A stretch of 17,125 bases of DNA from DATFEN01 sp035691285 (GTDB lineage Bacteria > Acidobacteriota > Vicinamibacteria > Fen-336). The stretch is from NCBI GenBank assembly GCA_035691285.1, contig DASSJI010000093.1, positions 1-17,125 on the forward strand, written 5' to 3'. This document shows, one piece after another, positions 1-13,132 of this stretch. The notes under the pieces were generated by a model. It did not search any database. It worked only from the letters and a program-made list of their open reading frames with translations, and had not been told where the DNA came from. Made by a program: the position numbers and the translations under genes. How positions within the stretch are numbered: position 1 is the stretch's first letter; each line of letters begins with the position of its first letter.

Positions 1-1794
1 CGGGCCCGGGACACGCGCCTCGGCAGGACCGTGGCGCTCAAGGTGCTGCGCCCGGGCGGCGATCCCGAGCTGCTGCGCCGGCTCGACCGCGAGGCCCGCG
101 CCGCCTCCGCCCTCAACCACCCGAACATCGTCCACATCTACGACGTCGGAACGGCCGCCGGCGAGGCGGGCGCGCGCTACGTCGTGATGGAATACGTCGA
201 GGGCGAAACGCTACGGCGCCGGCTCGGACGCGGTCCGTTGCCGATCCCGGAGCTGCTCGACCTCGGTGCGCAGCTCGCGGACGGGCTGTCGAAGGCGCAC
301 CAGGCCGGCATCGTCCATCGCGACCTGAAGCCCGAGAACGTGATGGTGACGCCGGACGGGCTCGCGAAGATCCTCGACTTCGGCCTCGCCAAGCGGGTCG
401 TCGCTCCGCTCGGCGACGTGGAGGCCCGCGAGACGCTCTCGCGCCACGGCACGCAGGCCGGCATGCTCGTCGGCACCCTGGAGTACATGGCCCCCGAGCA
501 GGCGAGCGGCCGGAGCGTGGACCACCGTGCCGACCAGTTCGCCCTCGGCGCGATCCTCTACGAGATGGCCACGGGACGTCCTCCGTTCCACCGCGACTCC
601 CCCGCGCAGGTCCTCGCCGCGGTGATCGAGCGCGACCCGGAGCCGCTGGGGAGCGTCCGCCGGGAAGTCCCCGATGCCTTGGAGGCCCTCGTCTCGCGCT
701 GCCTCCAGAAGGACGCCGAGCGGCGCTTCGACAGGACCGCCGATCTCGCCTCGCGCCTGGCCTCGCTCGCCACCCCCGGCGCGCCCTCGCCGATCTCGGT
801 GGAGGTGGTGCCGGCCAGGGTCCCCCCGCCGGCGCAACCCGGGGCGCTCGCCGTCTACCATGTCCAGACGGGCCGCCGCGTCCGGCGCCTCCAGGAAGGC
901 GAGCTGGCCCACATGATCCGTCGCGGCAAGCTGACGGGAGCGGAGCTTGTGCGGCGAGACGACGCGGAGGTCTGGCAGCCGCTCTTCGAGAGCCAGGTCT
1001 ACAGGCGCGAGGTCCCGGTCACGGGCGATCCGCGCGACGCCGCACGCTGGCGGGTGCTGCTGAGCGTGGGCAGCCACTTCACCGGCTTCTTCGTCACCGG
1101 CGTGGTGATGTACTCGATCACAGGCGGGCTTCCGTTCTGGATGGCGATCTGGGGGGCCGTGCTCGGGGTTCAAACGCTGGGCGCCGTGCCCGCGGCGTGG
1201 ACGCTCCTGCGACACCGACGCGCCGACGCACGGAGCCAGGGCGTCCCGGCGGCGCTGCCTGCCGGCGAGGCGCGCAGGCTCCCCCCGGCGGCCGCCGCCG
1301 GGACGACGCCGGTCGCCCAGGAGGCGGCCCGCGTGCGCGCCCTCGTCGAGCAGCGTGGAGGCAAGGACGCCCCTCGCCTGATCGCCGAGGTGGACAAGAT
1401 CCTCAAGCTGATCGCGGACCTCGCGGCGCGGGAAGCCGATCTCGGGGAGCAGACGACCGATGCCGAACGCGCCTCTCTCGCCGCCGCGGTCTCCGAGGCG
1501 CGCGGGCGACGGGAGCGCGCCGAGCTGGCGCAGGACCGGCGCCTCTTCGAGCGCCAGCTCGAGGTCCTGCAGGGCCGAGAGGAGGCCATCGCCAAGGCGA
1601 TGCGGGTGCTCGAGCGCCTGAAGGTGAGGCGGGAGCTGGCCGAGCACCAGCTGAAGCAGCTCCGCCTCGACCTGTCCCGCGACGCCGCGAGCGCCCTGAG
1701 CGTGCCCGAGCTGTCCTCCCGGCTGCAGTTCATCCGCGACGAGGTGGACGCCAAGGAGGAAGTCGAGGAGATCGTCGCGGGCAGCCGCCGTTGA
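1..1794 (+). CDS. Ser/Thr protein kinase with GYF_2-like, 2TM and coiled-coil regions (5' partial)
   Basis: Hanks-type Ser/Thr kinase, predicted to phosphorylate protein Ser/Thr in the cytosol while anchored in the inner membrane. The frame is open to base 1, so the start and glycine loop lie outside; residue numbers count from base 1. Visible are the ATP lysine K14 (VALK), catalytic loop HRDLKPEN at 106-113, DFG at 126-128 and APE-type MAPEQ at 163-167. After a Pro-rich linker comes a GYF_2-like segment (about 284-332, ending in a VWQPL-type motif). Two hydrophobic helices follow (about 357-403) with the look of a 2TM domain. A highly charged heptad-like coiled coil fills about 440-595. The gene heads an apparent operon: the permease begins 7 bases after the TGA. 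Kinase identity is certain; the GYF_2 and 2TM calls are by pattern only. Confidence 0.93.
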   Translation, partial: RARDTRLGRTVALKVLRPGGDPELLRRLDREARAASALNHPNIVHIYDVGTAAGEAGARYVVMEYVEGETLRRRLGRGPLPIPELLDLGAQLADGLSKAHQAGIVHRDLKPENVMVTPDGLAKILDFGLAKRVVAPLGDVEARETLSRHGTQAGMLVGTLEYMAPEQASGRSVDHRADQFALGAILYEMATGRPPFHRDSPAQVLAAVIERDPEPLGSVRREVPDALEALVSRCLQKDAERRFDRTADLASRLASLATPGAPSPISVEVVPARVPPPAQPGALAVYHVQTGRRVRRLQEGELAHMIRRGKLTGAELVRRDDAEVWQPLFESQVYRREVPVTGDPRDAARWRVLLSVGSHFTGFFVTGVVMYSITGGLPFWMAIWGAVLGVQTLGAVPAAWTLLRHRRADARSQGVPAALPAGEARRLPPAAAAGTTPVAQEAARVRALVEQRGGKDAPRLIAEVDKILKLIADLAAREADLGEQTTDAERASLAAAVSEARGRRERAELAQDRRLFERQLEVLQGREEAIAKAMRVLERLKVRRELAEHQLKQLRLDLSRDAASALSVPELSSRLQFIRDEVDAKEEVEEIVAGSRR

Positions 1795-1801
1795 CAGGCC
1801 C

Positions 1802-3082
1802 GTGACGCCGGAGCTGACGCGGGCGATCGGCCGCTGGACGCTGGCGGCGCTCGTTCTCAACGGGGTGATCGGCAGCGGCATCTTCGGGCTGCCCGACGAC
1901 ATCGCGCGCCTCGTGGGTCCGGCTGCTCCAGAGGCCTACCTCCTCGCCGCCCTGGGCATCGGCGTCGTCATGGCCGTGTTCGCCGAGGTGGCGTCGCAGT
2001 TCCGTGACGCCGGGGGCCCGTATCTCTACGCGCGCGCGGCGTTCGGTCCCTTCGTCGGGATCCAGATGGGCTGGTTCGCCTGGCTGGTGCGCCTCACCTC
2101 CGCCGCCGCCAACGCGAACCTGTTCGTCGTGTACCTGGGCGAGTTCTGGCCCGCGGCCACCCGGGCCCTCCCCCGGGCGATCGTCCTGACCGCGATGATC
2201 TGGTCGTTCGCCCTCGTGAACGTGCGCGGGGTGAGCGCCGGCGCGGGCACCAGCAACCTCTTCACCGTAGCAAAGCTCCTTCCCCTCGGGATCTTCATCG
2301 TCGCCGGCGTCCTCTTCTCCGAGGCCTCCGTGACACCGGCGCCCGTGAACGCCACGGGCGACGACTGGTTCCAGGCCGCGCTGGCCCTGGTGTTCGCCTA
2401 TGGAGGGTTCGAGGCCGCGATGATGCCGATGAGCGAGGCGAAGAACCCGAGGCGGGACGCGCCCTTCGCGCTCTTCACCGGGCTCCTCGCCGTCGCGGCC
2501 ATCTACACGCTCGTCCACGTCGTGACCATGTACAGCGTGGAGGACCTGGCAGCCAGCCAGCGACCGCTCGCCGATGCCGCGCGGACGTTCCTTGGCCCGT
2601 GGGGCGCCTCGTTCATCGCCCTCGGCGCGATGGTCTCCACCTCGGGCTGGCTCGCGGGCTCCTTCGTGAACGCGCCGCGGCTGACCTACGCGTTCGCGGA
2701 GCGCGGCGACTTCCCACGCCCCTTCGCCGCCGTCCACCGGCGCTTCCGCACGCCGCACGTGTCGATCCTCGTCTATGCGGCGCTGGTGTGGGGCCTGGCC
2801 CTGTACGGCAGCTTCATCTGGAACGCCATCCTCAGCGCGGTGGCCCGGGTCTTCACGTACGCCGTCGTGTGCGCGGCGCTCCTGCGCCTGCGCCGGCGCG
2901 ACCCCACGGCCGACGCGCTCCGGCTTCCGCTCGGCTCCGTCCTCGCGCTGCTCGGAATCGGCCTCTGCGTCCTGATGGTCGCCCAGATGAACGCCGAGCA
3001 TGCGAAGATCGTTTCGGCCCTGGCCGCGGTCGCGACGTTCAACTGGCTCCTCGCCGCCAAGCAGGACCGGAAGCCCCGATGA
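1802..3082 (+). CDS. APC-family amino acid permease
   Basis: Predicted inner-membrane amino acid/polyamine/organocation (APC) permease of 426 residues, the usual size for about 12 membrane helices. The first helix carries the family signature NGVIGSGIFGLP (20-31), the unwound substrate-binding segment of APC transporters. Further hydrophobic segments run to the C-terminus, and a FAYGGFEAAMMPMSEAKNP segment (about 198-216) matches the conserved helix 6 region and following loop. The start is GTG at 1802; it places the first helix about 12 residues in, as is normal for the family, although the ribosome site is weak. It lies between two kinase genes, 7 bases after the first and overlapping the second by 4 bases, so co-transcription and translational coupling are likely. 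Substrate cannot be read from sequence; amino acids are the family default. Confidence 0.92.
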   Translation: MTPELTRAIGRWTLAALVLNGVIGSGIFGLPDDIARLVGPAAPEAYLLAALGIGVVMAVFAEVASQFRDAGGPYLYARAAFGPFVGIQMGWFAWLVRLTSAAANANLFVVYLGEFWPAATRALPRAIVLTAMIWSFALVNVRGVSAGAGTSNLFTVAKLLPLGIFIVAGVLFSEASVTPAPVNATGDDWFQAALALVFAYGGFEAAMMPMSEAKNPRRDAPFALFTGLLAVAAIYTLVHVVTMYSVEDLAASQRPLADAARTFLGPWGASFIALGAMVSTSGWLAGSFVNAPRLTYAFAERGDFPRPFAAVHRRFRTPHVSILVYAALVWGLALYGSFIWNAILSAVARVFTYAVVCAALLRLRRRDPTADALRLPLGSVLALLGIGLCVLMVAQMNAEHAKIVSALAAVATFNWLLAAKQDRKPR

Positions 3083-5457
3083 TCGGCGAGACGCTCTCCC
3101 GCTATCGGATCGTGAGCAGGCTCGGCGGCGGCGGCATGGGCGTCGTCTACGAGGCGGAGGACACCCGCCTCGGGCGTCGCGTGGCCCTCAAGCTCCTTCC
3201 GGACGAGCTGGGGGCGAACCCCGAGGCCCGGGAACGCTTCGAGCGCGAGGCCCGCGCCGCCTCCGCCCTGAACCACCCGAACATCTGCGTGATCCACGAG
3301 GTCGGCGAGCACGAGGGGCGCCCCTTCATCGTGATGGAGCGGATGGAGGGGCAGACCCTGCGGCACGCCATCGGCGGCAAGCCCCTCGACGTCGACCGGC
3401 TGGTGGAGCTGGGCCTGCAGGTCGTCGAGGCGCTGGACGCGGCCCACGCCAAGGGCATCGTCCATCGCGACGTCAAGCCGGCGAACATCTTCGTGACGGA
3501 CAGGGGCCAGGCGAAGCTGCTCGACTTCGGTCTGGCCCGGCAGACGGGCAGCCGGCCGCTCGATCCAGAGGATGCGACGGCGAGCCGGCTCGACCTGACC
3601 GGGGCCGGGACGCTCTTGGGAACGGTCGCCTACATGTCGCCGGAGCAGGCGCGCGGCCAGGAGCTGGACGCGCGCACGGACCTGTATTCGCTCGGCGCCG
3701 TCTTGTACGAGATGGCGACCGGAGCGCCGCCGTTCGCGGCCCAGAGCACGGGCGGGCTGCTGGAGGCGATCTTCGGCCGCGAGCCTTTGCCTCCATCCTC
3801 CTTGAACCCCGACGTGCCGGCCGAGCTGGATCGCATCATCGCGAAGGCGATGGAGAAGGACCGGAACCTGCGCTACCAGAGCGCCTCCGAGCTGCGGGCG
3901 GACCTGCAGCGCCTGCGGCGCGACACGACCCAGGCGCGGCTCCTGTCGGCGAGCGGGATCTCTTCTCCGGTGCCCGTCCGGCCAGCGCGGCACAGGCTCT
4001 TCCTCGGTCTCGGCATCGCAGCCCTGGCGCTGGCGCTCGGCGCGGGCCTCTGGCTCGGGCGCGGCAGCTTCGGGCGCGGCTCCACGCTCCCGGCCGGCCC
4101 GCCCTCGATCGCCGTCCTGCCGTTCGTCGACATGAGCCCCGCCAGGGACCAGGAGTACTTCGCGGACGGCCTCGCCGAGGAGCTGCTCAACTCCCTCGCG
4201 CGGACTCCAGGGCTTCGCGTGGCGGGGCGCACGTCCTCGTTCCAGTTCAAGGGCAGGAACGAGGACATGCGCGTCATCGGCCGGCTCCTCAACGTGACGA
4301 CGCTCCTCGAGGGGAGCGTCCGCAAGGCGGGCGCCCGTATCCGCATCACGGCGCAGCTAGTCAAGGTCGAGGACGGCTTCCACCTCTGGTCGGAGACCTA
4401 CGACCGCGAGCTCGACGACGTCCTGGCGGTGCAGGACGACATCGCCCGCGCCGTGTCGGGCGCCCTGAAGCTGACGCTGCTCGGGGGCGGAGCGACGCCT
4501 CCGGCCGCGGGGAGCAAGAGCGCCGCCAGCTACAATCTCTACCTGCAAGGCCGCCACATCCAGGCCCGCCGCACGAAGGCGGACCTGGAGCGCGCGAGCG
4601 ACTACTTCCGTCAGGCCCTCGAGCTCGACCCCGGCTACGCTCGGGCCTGGCTGGGTCTCGCGAACAGCCACGCCCTGCTCGCGGCCAGCGGAGACGTGAC
4701 GCCGGCCGACGGTTACGCGAAGGCGCGCTCGGAAGCCGAGAAGGCGCTCGAGCTGGACCCGGGCCTGGCCGAGGCACACGCCACGCTGGGCTGGATCCTC
4801 ACGGGCCACGACTGGGACTGGGACGGCGCGGAGGCCGCCTACCGTCGCGCTCTCGCCCTGGATCCGGCGAACCCCATGGTCCTGCGGCGCGCGGCGACGC
4901 TGCGCGCCACGCTCGGCCGCTTCGACGAGGCCATCGAGCTGGACCGACGCGCGATCGACCTCGACCCGCTGAGCGTGGCGTGCCACTACAACCTCGGCCT
5001 GCACGCCTGGTACGCGGGACGGCCCGCCGAAGCAGAGGCTGCCTTGCGCAAGGTGCTCGAGCTGAACCCCGAGTACCCTCTCGCTCACCTGATGATCGGC
5101 CTGATCCGCCTCACGGCCTCGCGGCCTGACGAGGCCCTCCGCGAGACGGAGCAGGAGAAGGACCACGCCTGGGTCCTCTACGGTCGGGCCCTGGCGCACC
5201 ACGCCCTCGGCCGCAGTCGGGAGGCCGACTCGGCGCTCGCCGACCTGCTCGACCTCAAGCGGGACACCTGGGCGTACCAGTTCGCCGAGATCCACGCGTA
5301 CCGTGGAGAGGCGGACGAGGCCTTCGCCTGGCTCGAGACGGCGCACGCCCGGCGCGACAGCGGGCTCTCCGACATCAAGGGCGATCCGCTCTTCGGGCGT
5401 CTCGAGGGCGATCCGCGCTTCGCACGCTTCCTCGAGAAGATGCGCCTGCCCCTGTGA
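3079..5457 (+). CDS. Membrane Ser/Thr kinase with TolB-like domain and TPR repeats
   Basis: A 792-residue receptor-like kinase. Domains in order: PknB-type kinase (about 9-280) with glycine loop LGGGGMGVV (15-23), K38, HRDVKPAN (129-136), DFG (149-151) and SPE (187-189); one membrane helix (about 306-326); a TolB-like N-terminal-type domain (about 343-465, opening PSIAVLPFVDMSP); then several TPR helices (about 500-750, with repeated ALELDP-type endings). The TolB and TPR part should lie outside the inner membrane. The frame is open far upstream, to about 2599. I chose ATG 3079 because kinases of this family begin in this way a few residues before the glycine loop, a GGAAG ribosome site sits 5 bases before it, and it forms an ATGA overlap with the permease stop. 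This layout is common in Acidobacteriota. The ligand or partner is unknown; TPRs suggest protein binding. Confidence 0.95.
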   Translation: MIGETLSRYRIVSRLGGGGMGVVYEAEDTRLGRRVALKLLPDELGANPEARERFEREARAASALNHPNICVIHEVGEHEGRPFIVMERMEGQTLRHAIGGKPLDVDRLVELGLQVVEALDAAHAKGIVHRDVKPANIFVTDRGQAKLLDFGLARQTGSRPLDPEDATASRLDLTGAGTLLGTVAYMSPEQARGQELDARTDLYSLGAVLYEMATGAPPFAAQSTGGLLEAIFGREPLPPSSLNPDVPAELDRIIAKAMEKDRNLRYQSASELRADLQRLRRDTTQARLLSASGISSPVPVRPARHRLFLGLGIAALALALGAGLWLGRGSFGRGSTLPAGPPSIAVLPFVDMSPARDQEYFADGLAEELLNSLARTPGLRVAGRTSSFQFKGRNEDMRVIGRLLNVTTLLEGSVRKAGARIRITAQLVKVEDGFHLWSETYDRELDDVLAVQDDIARAVSGALKLTLLGGGATPPAAGSKSAASYNLYLQGRHIQARRTKADLERASDYFRQALELDPGYARAWLGLANSHALLAASGDVTPADGYAKARSEAEKALELDPGLAEAHATLGWILTGHDWDWDGAEAAYRRALALDPANPMVLRRAATLRATLGRFDEAIELDRRAIDLDPLSVACHYNLGLHAWYAGRPAEAEAALRKVLELNPEYPLAHLMIGLIRLTASRPDEALRETEQEKDHAWVLYGRALAHHALGRSREADSALADLLDLKRDTWAYQFAEIHAYRGEADEAFAWLETAHARRDSGLSDIKGDPLFGRLEGDPRFARFLEKMRLPL

Positions 5458-5469
5458 GCGCGCGGACTC

Positions 5470-11097
<5,628 letters not shown>

Positions 11098-11117
11098 TCA
11101 GAGATGTGAGCCCGGCC

Positions 11118-11146
11118 ATCGTAGTTCCGTCCCGCGAGCGGCGCAA
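11118..11146 (-). promoter_or_regulatory. Candidate promoter for the giant kinase gene
   Basis: On the minus strand, TTGCGC (11146-11141) is followed by 17 bases and then TACGAT (11123-11118), a weak sigma70-like pair with ideal spacing. It lies in the 95-base gap after the P1 peptidase gene and would give a leader of roughly 14 bases before ATG 11097. The matches to consensus are 3/6 and 4/6, so this is only a candidate. Confidence 0.35.
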
Positions 11147-11164
11147 ACCAGGCGCCGGCGACCG

Positions 11165-11181
11165 GCCCGCGCTATGCGGGC
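11165..11181 (-). terminator. Short GC hairpin after the P1 peptidase gene
   Basis: A perfect 6-base stem (GCCCGC / GCGGGC) with a 5-base loop sits 12 bases beyond the P1 peptidase stop codon. No run of T follows, so it may be a weak or factor-aided terminator, or chance in GC-rich DNA. Confidence 0.22.
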
Positions 11182-11192
11182 GTTGGGCTTCG

Positions 11193-12371
11193 TCAATTGA
11201 GGGGCCTGCGCGCGCGCTTTCCCAGGATCTCCGTCACGCGGTCGATGGGGATGGCCGCCACCGTCGTCCGGCCCGCCGTCACGGTCGTCGCGCGCAGCAG
11301 CGAGTTGTAGACCGCCTCCTCGGTCGCCTCGAGGGCCGCCTGGAACAGGGGCGAGAGGGCTTCCGTCGGAAGCAGCATCCGGGCCCGGGGGGCCGTCTCG
11401 CCGTGGCGCACGCGCAGCGCCTCGGAGGTGCTGAAGGCGATCGCGTAGTCGCCGCTGCCGTTCGTGTACGACGAGCCCGTGCGCGCGAGACCGAACAAGG
11501 CCCGCGCGGCGAGCCGCTCCAGGTCCCGGGCGTCGAGGGGCGCGTCGGTGGCGACGACGATCATGCACGAGCCGTCGCGGACGGCCGCGGCGCTGGCCGC
11601 CAGTCTGGGTCCGAAGGCGTAGCGACCCAGCTCGCGGCCGACCGGCGCGCCGTCGATCGTGAGGACGCCGTCGAAGTTCGTCTGCACCAGCACCCCGAGC
11701 GTGTGCCCACCGTGCTCCGCGGGCAGGACCCGCGAGGACGTCCCGATGCCGCCCTTCCAGCCGAAGGCCACGGTACCCGTCCCCGCCCCGACCGAGCCCT
11801 CGGCCACCGGGCCCTCGAGGGCGGTGCGGATCGCGGCCCTGACGTGCTCGCGCGTCACGGGCAGGCTGCGGATGTCGTTGAGGGCCCAGCCGTCGTTCGT
11901 CTCGCCGACCAGCGCGTTCACCGAGCGGACCTGCTCGTTGCCCGGTTGCTCCAGCGTGTAGGCGACCACGGCCTCGAACGCCGTCCCGACCGCGAGGGTG
12001 TTCGTCAGGACGATCGGCGTCTCGATCGTCCCCAGCTCGCGCACCTGCGTCGAGCCGGCCAGCTTGCCGAACGCGTTGCCGACGAAGACCGAGCCCGGCA
12101 CCTTCTCCTGGAACAGGTTGCCGGCGTGGGGCAGGACCACGGTCACGCCGGTGCGGACATGGTCGCCCTCGATCAGCGTCGCGTGCCCGACGCGGACGCC
12201 GCGCACGTCGGTGATCGCGTTCAGCGGACCGGGCGGGAAGACGCCGGGAGCGATGCCGAGGTCGCGCGCACGCGGGCGCTCGTCGGCATGGCTCGCTCCC
12301 GCGAGCAGGCCCAGGAGGGCGAGGGCCGAGAGGAGAGCGAAGCGCCGCCGGCCGCGTTCCTCGAGGGCCAC
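11193..12371 (-). CDS. Exported P1-family (DmpA/BapA-type) self-processing peptidase
   Basis: Peptidase family P1 proteins are N-terminal-nucleophile hydrolases (DmpA L-aminopeptidase D-Ala-esterase/amidase, BapA beta-aminopeptidases). They cut themselves so that a serine becomes the first residue of the beta chain. Here the expected cut is within RDGSCMIVVATDAPLD, Gly267/Ser268, with the conserved NGSGDYAIAFST farther on (304-315). The N-terminal half has DVRGVRVGHATL and a GTGTVAFGWKGGIGTSS glycine-rich stretch typical of the family. I start it at GTG 12371 (392 residues), where a signal peptide begins (RGRRRF, hydrophobic run to about 25, likely cut after SHA at 29). GGAG lies 11 bases upstream. 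Longer readings would run back into vapC. It lies between vapC (40-base gap) and the giant kinase. Natural substrate unknown; possibly beta-, D- or small peptides. Confidence 0.9.
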   Translation of the reverse strand: MALEERGRRRFALLSALALLGLLAGASHADERPRARDLGIAPGVFPPGPLNAITDVRGVRVGHATLIEGDHVRTGVTVVLPHAGNLFQEKVPGSVFVGNAFGKLAGSTQVRELGTIETPIVLTNTLAVGTAFEAVVAYTLEQPGNEQVRSVNALVGETNDGWALNDIRSLPVTREHVRAAIRTALEGPVAEGSVGAGTGTVAFGWKGGIGTSSRVLPAEHGGHTLGVLVQTNFDGVLTIDGAPVGRELGRYAFGPRLAASAAAVRDGSCMIVVATDAPLDARDLERLAARALFGLARTGSSYTNGSGDYAIAFSTSEALRVRHGETAPRARMLLPTEALSPLFQAALEATEEAVYNSLLRATTVTAGRTTVAAIPIDRVTEILGKRARRPLN

Positions 12372-12411
12372 GCCCCAGCTTACTCCAAGCCCCCAGACGG
12401 CGGCGGGTCGT

Positions 12412-12846
12412 TCAGGCGAGGGGATCGCGGGTGCGGAGCTCGGCGAAGAGCGAGAAGTCGCGATCTCGCGTGAGGAGGGCTTCGACGCCGTGCGCCACGC
12501 ACAGGGCCGCGACGCGGGCATCGTGCACGACCGGCCCGCGCACGCGCGGCAGCGTGAGGAACCGGGCGAGCAGCGCATCGAACCCCTGCGTTTCACCGAG
12601 GAGCCGCAGGGTCGGAGAGCCGAGCCAGGCATCGAGCTGCGACCACGCCTGGCCAGGGCTGCTCGCGGCTTCCTTCCAGATCCTCGGATTCGTGACGACG
12701 CTGAAGAACTCGTAGACGCACGGCCACGGGATCGCCCAGGGCTGAGATCCTTCGGCGAGCTGGCGGAGGAGCTCGCCCGCGGCCTCGTGCTCGGACACCT
12801 CTCGCCTGTGGGCGTAGACGAGGACGTTCGAGTCGACCGCGAGCAC
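12412..12846 (-). CDS. vapC: VapC-type PIN-domain toxin
   Basis: PIN-domain ribonuclease of 144 residues, the normal size for VapC toxins, which cut specific RNAs (often tRNA or rRNA) using Mg2+ held by a cluster of acidic residues. Visible are D5 in LAVDSNVLVYA, E46 in CVYEFFSVV, D109 in VVHDARVAA and D128/D130 in LLTRDRDF, so the active site looks intact. It starts with GTG 2 bases after the vapB stop, consistent with coupled translation and antitoxin-first order. Its toxicity would be neutralised by the VapB partner. Confidence 0.92.
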   Translation of the reverse strand: MLAVDSNVLVYAHRREVSEHEAAGELLRQLAEGSQPWAIPWPCVYEFFSVVTNPRIWKEAASSPGQAWSQLDAWLGSPTLRLLGETQGFDALLARFLTLPRVRGPVVHDARVAALCVAHGVEALLTRDRDFSLFAELRTRDPLA

Positions 12847-12848
12847 GC

Positions 12849-13088
12849 TCAGCGGGAGCCGTAGATCTCGGCTCGGAGGTCCTGCCAGCTCAGGGATTCG
12901 AGAGGGTTTGGGGCTTCCTCTTCGCCGACGCTGCGGTCGGGCAGCCGATAGCTGGAGCTCGCAGACTCCGCCTGGAGGACCAGGCGCAGGCCCTCCTCGA
13001 TCAGGGAGCGGACGGGCCGGCCCGTGCGGCGCGCATGCCGGCGCGCGCGGTCCAGCAGCGCGTCCGGGATCTCGACCGTGGTCTTCAT
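12849..13088 (-). CDS. vapB: VapB-type ribbon-helix-helix antitoxin
   Basis: Small 79-residue antitoxin. Residues 1-40 (MKTTVEIPDALLDRARRHA, then GRPVRSLIEEGLRLVL) match the beta-strand/helix/helix pattern of ribbon-helix-helix DNA-binding proteins. The acidic, Pro-containing tail (about 41-79) ending in WQDLRAEIYGSR is the usual toxin-wrapping segment. It directly precedes vapC with a 2-base gap. VapB-VapC complexes normally bind their own promoter, and a repeat-containing AT-rich stretch lies immediately upstream. Confidence 0.9.
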   Translation of the reverse strand: MKTTVEIPDALLDRARRHARRTGRPVRSLIEEGLRLVLQAESASSSYRLPDRSVGEEEAPNPLESLSWQDLRAEIYGSR

Positions 13089-13092
13089 CGCC

Positions 13093-13123
13093 CCATACTA
13101 GCCATACTCAAGCATATGGTCAA
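13093..13123 (-). promoter_or_regulatory. vapBC promoter with overlapping direct repeat (possible operator)
   Basis: On the minus strand, TTGACC (13123-13118) is followed by exactly 17 bases and TAGTAT (13100-13095): 5/6 and 4/6 matches to sigma70. Only 6 bases separate the -10 from the vapB ATG, so transcription would begin at or next to the start codon (leaderless). A direct repeat CCATACT on the + strand (13093-13099 and 13102-13108, 9-base period) overlaps the -10 and could be a VapBC binding site. The stretch is markedly AT-rich compared with its surroundings. Confidence 0.55.
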
Positions 13124-13132
13124 TACATACCA

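Noticed and set aside
211..1902. 563-codon minus-strand frame across the first kinase
   Set aside because: Shadow of the kinase gene: no recognisable motif, biased composition, and full overlap with a well-supported gene.
2599..3078. Upstream extension of the TolB/TPR kinase frame into the permease gene
   Set aside because: The extra residues are Arg/Pro-rich without homology and overlap the conserved permease helices; ATG 3079 with the ATGA overlap explains the start.
12372..12632. N-terminal extension of the P1 peptidase frame to 12632
   Set aside because: It runs through vapC in another frame, is Ser/Arg-rich and would bury the signal peptide; GTG 12371 gives a normal exported protein.
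12412..13088. vapBC as evidence of a recent mobile or defence island
   Set aside because: No integrase, transposase, tRNA or repeat boundary is visible, and base composition of the genes matches the surroundings; only the short promoter is AT-rich.
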